Source: Bacteroidaceae bacterium (GTDB taxonomy: Bacteria > Bacteroidota > Bacteroidia > Bacteroidales > Bacteroidaceae). From it: a stretch of DNA of 14,869 bases. Shown here piece after piece: positions 12,495 to 14,869 of this stretch. Numbering within the stretch: the first letter of the stretch is position 1; every line of letters begins with the position of its first letter. A program made the position numbers and the translations under genes. Location: the NCBI GenBank assembly GCA_016292545.1, contig JAEDIG010000058.1:1-14869 (forward strand), given 5' to 3'. The notes under the pieces were generated by a model, which was given only the letters and a program-made list of their open reading frames with translations, was not told where the DNA came from and searched no databases.

Positions 12495-12530
12495 AAGGGG
12501 GACGACCCAGAAAGCCGCCCCCCTTTTTTT
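12495..12530 (+). terminator. Intrinsic terminator, plus strand
   Basis: AAGGGGG (12495-12501) pairs with CCCCCTT (12519-12525), with two further pairs inside after one mismatch, and is followed by T to 12530. The T tract is on the plus strand, so it ends a rightward transcript, either the small ORF just before it or the luxS-transporter unit 360 bases upstream, just before the convergent secreted-protein gene. Confidence 0.8.
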
Positions 12531-12553
12531 CTATATCGGAATGTGGTCAGTTC

Positions 12554-14869
12554 TTATTCCTGAATCAGACACTTGCGTCCGTTGACCACATAGATGCCAC
12601 GCAGACCCTTGACGTTGCCGTTCTTGCGAACAAGTTTGCCGTCGAGGCTGTATACGCTGCTGCCGGCAATCTGCTCGGCTGTGATGTTCTCAATGCCGGT
12701 TTCGGTGCCCACCGTGAAGGCTGCTGCACCTGGTGCAGGAACCACGGCCTCGGTGCCCATAATGGCGGGCAACGTGTACTGCGACATGGTGTGGCTGTAG
12801 CCGGAGGCTGCAAACAGGTTGAGTGCGTAGTCGAAGGCCAGTGCCATAATCTGGTCGCCCTCTGTCATCTGAAGAGAAATCATCGGGTTGAGGTAGATGC
12901 GGCCATTGGCCATGGGCACATAGTTGACCTCATAGATGGTCACGGTCTTGGCAGCGGTGGGGAAGGCAATGTAGCCACCATCGCGGGAAATGGCCATGGC
13001 GCCACCGTAAGTAGAGGTGTTTACATCGCTGTAGTCCTCCACGCCTTCAGCATTGTAGTGCTTGATAGCGGGCTGCACCTCGTTGGGAGTAGAGCGATAC
13101 TGGATGTACCAGAGGCCACCCTGACGGTCGGAGACGATGTTCACAGGCTGAGGACTGATGGTGTACTGGCCTGTGAGGGCATCAATCTGGCTGCTGGGAA
13201 CCGTGTTCCAGCTGTCCTTGCTACCCAGGTTGTAGGTGTTGGCTACATAGTCGGAGTAGTTGAAGTTGCCGTCGCTGCGCTGGGCTGCGAGGGTGTAGAG
13301 TACCAGGTTGTCACCGCTTCCGTAGGTGTCGAAGCTTACCATCATGCGGCTCTGCTCCTGACCGTCCACGTAGGTAATACCTGTTTCGGCGTCCACCTGA
13401 CCACCCGTGAAGACAGGTGTCCAGGGAGCATCCAGGTTCTGCTGGTCAATCTCCCAGATGGGGCTGGAGGTGCGTCCGTTGGTGAGGCCCACGAAGAGGC
13501 GGCCGTCGTTGCTTACGCGTACGGTCTTGGGACCGAAGGCAGGATAAGCACTGGTAATCTGCGGACCCTCCTGGCTGAGGTCAACACCGCCGGTGAAGCC
13601 GGGTGTGCCGTCGGCAGCATCGATGCTCTGCAGCAGAGGATCGAAGGCGAAGACACCAGCAGGCTTGCTGTCAGAGATGTAACCAGTGTCGGTGCCATGG
13701 TCCATTACGGATTCGCCCATATAGAGGTTACCGAAGGCAGGGCTGTCAGGACAGTCGTTCACGGCAATGCCCAGAGGCTTGTAGGCCTTCACGGCGTCAC
13801 CGATAGGATAAACCTTGTCTACGGGTACAAACTCGGTGCGGATGTCGAAGCGGAGCGTTGCATCTGCGGGCAGGTTGGCATTGTCCACACTTACGGCATG
13901 GTTGCCGGCGGTGAGGTCGGCTGCACTGAGCGGATGCGTGTACACGAGGTCGTTGCCGTTATAGAAGCGGATTTCGGCACTCTTGGCAGGTGCGTTCAGC
14001 GCATAGCCGATGTCTACGCGGTCGGCGTGAGAACGGCTGATGATGTTGTAGGCGTATGCACGGGCAAACATGTCGGGACGGGTGTTGGTGTACTCACCGT
14101 TTACATAATAGACGACACCGTCGTTTGAACCCCAGAGCTGAGGCATCTCGTCCACACCCAGAATCTGTGTCCATGCCACATCCTTGAAGCGCTTGCCATT
14201 GAGCTTGTAGGTGAGCGCACCGCTGGCCAGGTCACCCTCTGCAATGCGGTTGGCCTGCGTGCCATTGAGGCAGTAGCAGTTGTTGTAGGTGGCAGCAGCA
14301 GGACGGGCAAAGTAGTTGTCGTTGTCCGCTGTGCCGGTAACAGTGGCGATCGACCAGCTGTCGGTGACAATACCTGTACCATTAATCCATCCACTGATGG
14401 CTCCGGATTCATTGCCACCAGTGATGGTACCTGTGGTGTAGCAGTTGTTGATGTGGAAGGTGGCCGAACCGCCTTCACAGCAACCGATGATACCACCGGC
14501 ATTCTGGTTGACGGCTGTCACGTTGCCTTCGTTGGCCAGCTGGTTCATGTAGATGTCGCCCGTATAGCCGCTCTTGCTGGAACCAATCATACCCACGAAA
14601 TGCTCGCCGCTGATGAAGCAGTTGGCATCCAGACGCAGGTTCTCGATGGTTGCAGGCGGAACAATCCAGCCAAAGAGACCATAACCCACGGCCTCGGCAC
14701 TCTCCATGTGGAGGTTGCTGATGGTATGGGCCTGGCCATCAAACTTGCCGTTGAAGGGATTCTCGTTGGTACCGATAGGTGTAACCACTACACCCTCCAG
14801 ATCGAGGTCGGTATTGAGCTTGGCCGATGTGCCGCGGATGCCCGCATTCACCATGGCTGCATAATAGAG
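12554..14869 (-). CDS. Large secreted GLUG-repeat protein with C-terminal sorting tail (5' end outside the window)
   Basis: The frame stays open to the right edge, and the residues just ahead of the in-window ATG at 14854 (LYYAA) continue the domain, so at least 771 residues are the C-terminal part of a longer protein. The start resembles the ADIDLSG/TPIGT/FDGQGHTISNL pattern that leads into GLUG repeats: NPFNGKFDGQAHTISNL, then GLFGWI, GMIGSS and GGIIGC units to about residue 200. A beta-sandwich-like region follows (about 262-345) and a WD/propeller-like part with repeated DGRLFVG, GGLWYIQYR, GGYIAFP strands (about 350-690). The last 46 residues, ending VYSLDGKLVRKNGNVKGLRG and a final NGRKCLIQE, look like the Prevotella type of type IX C-terminal sorting tail. 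Cell-surface or secreted; ligand unknown. Confidence 0.78.
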   Translation of the reverse strand, partial: LYYAAMVNAGIRGTSAKLNTDLDLEGVVVTPIGTNENPFNGKFDGQAHTISNLHMESAEAVGYGLFGWIVPPATIENLRLDANCFISGEHFVGMIGSSKSGYTGDIYMNQLANEGNVTAVNQNAGGIIGCCEGGSATFHINNCYTTGTITGGNESGAISGWINGTGIVTDSWSIATVTGTADNDNYFARPAAATYNNCYCLNGTQANRIAEGDLASGALTYKLNGKRFKDVAWTQILGVDEMPQLWGSNDGVVYYVNGEYTNTRPDMFARAYAYNIISRSHADRVDIGYALNAPAKSAEIRFYNGNDLVYTHPLSAADLTAGNHAVSVDNANLPADATLRFDIRTEFVPVDKVYPIGDAVKAYKPLGIAVNDCPDSPAFGNLYMGESVMDHGTDTGYISDSKPAGVFAFDPLLQSIDAADGTPGFTGGVDLSQEGPQITSAYPAFGPKTVRVSNDGRLFVGLTNGRTSSPIWEIDQQNLDAPWTPVFTGGQVDAETGITYVDGQEQSRMMVSFDTYGSGDNLVLYTLAAQRSDGNFNYSDYVANTYNLGSKDSWNTVPSSQIDALTGQYTISPQPVNIVSDRQGGLWYIQYRSTPNEVQPAIKHYNAEGVEDYSDVNTSTYGGAMAISRDGGYIAFPTAAKTVTIYEVNYVPMANGRIYLNPMISLQMTEGDQIMALAFDYALNLFAASGYSHTMSQYTLPAIMGTEAVVPAPGAAAFTVGTETGIENITAEQIAGSSVYSLDGKLVRKNGNVKGLRGIYVVNGRKCLIQE

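Noticed and set aside
12791..14128. Long plus-strand frame (445 codons) opposite the secreted protein
   Set aside because: Antisense shadow; repetitive Val/Gly/His composition and no start signals. The minus-strand frame has domain patterns and a sorting tail.
1..14869. CRISPR arrays, tRNA or rRNA genes, insertion sequences
   Set aside because: No spaced identical repeats of CRISPR type, no cloverleaf-like stretch ending in CCA, no rRNA-like sequence and no transposase frame were seen.

Overview
The window looks like chromosome from a GC-rich member of the Bacteroidales, most like Prevotella and its relatives. The main reasons are several matches to the Bacteroidetes promoter pattern (TTTG, 19-20 bases, TAnnTTTG), an almost complete lack of Shine-Dalgarno sequences, an aromatic operon in which chorismate mutase is fused to DAHP synthase, and a large secreted protein with a Prevotella-type C-terminal tail. 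I could not search any database, so genus is inference.

Layout. Bases 1-354 are non-coding and hold the edge of a GC-rich repeat and a long inverted repeat. Bases 355-2347 (minus) are a tight three-gene unit: ECF sigma factor, four-helix membrane protein (possible anti-sigma), CPBP intramembrane protease. A lone DUF3791-type small gene follows (2630-2845, minus). Bases 2995-6898 (minus) are an aromatic amino acid operon: pheA, a PLP aminotransferase, a DAHP synthase-chorismate mutase fusion and tyrA, ending in a strong hairpin at 2928-2982. Together these commit carbon to the shikimate pathway, turn chorismate into prephenate, and split it to phenylalanine and tyrosine.

The best find is the leader of that operon (6899-7190, minus). 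It has a consensus promoter, a 20-codon leader peptide with 9 aromatic residues in an 11-residue run (4 Phe, 5 Tyr), and mutually exclusive RNA pairings: 1:2 pause hairpin, 2:3 antiterminator, 3:4 intrinsic terminator with a U tract. It reads as ribosome-mediated attenuation sensing both phenylalanine and tyrosine, in a phylum where such leaders are little described.

Right half. A QueD/PTPS-family gene with a C-terminal zinc ribbon and no catalytic Cys at the usual place (7461-8024, plus) has its own promoter and a rare true Shine-Dalgarno. Then come two very small minus genes (24-residue membrane peptide; 66-residue TPR-like protein), a stretch of 21-bp tandem repeats, and a YraQ/SO_0444-type permease fused to a His-rich linker and a heavy-metal-associated domain (8597-9877, minus). 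Divergent from it runs the unit MTA/SAH nucleosidase - luxS - EamA transporter (9981-12132, plus): the first two detoxify S-adenosylhomocysteine and make the AI-2 precursor; the transporter start overlaps the luxS stop. Bases 12133-12553 hold a candidate 30-codon ORF with its own terminator. The right end (12554-14869, minus) is the 3' part of a large GLUG-containing secreted protein cut by the window edge.
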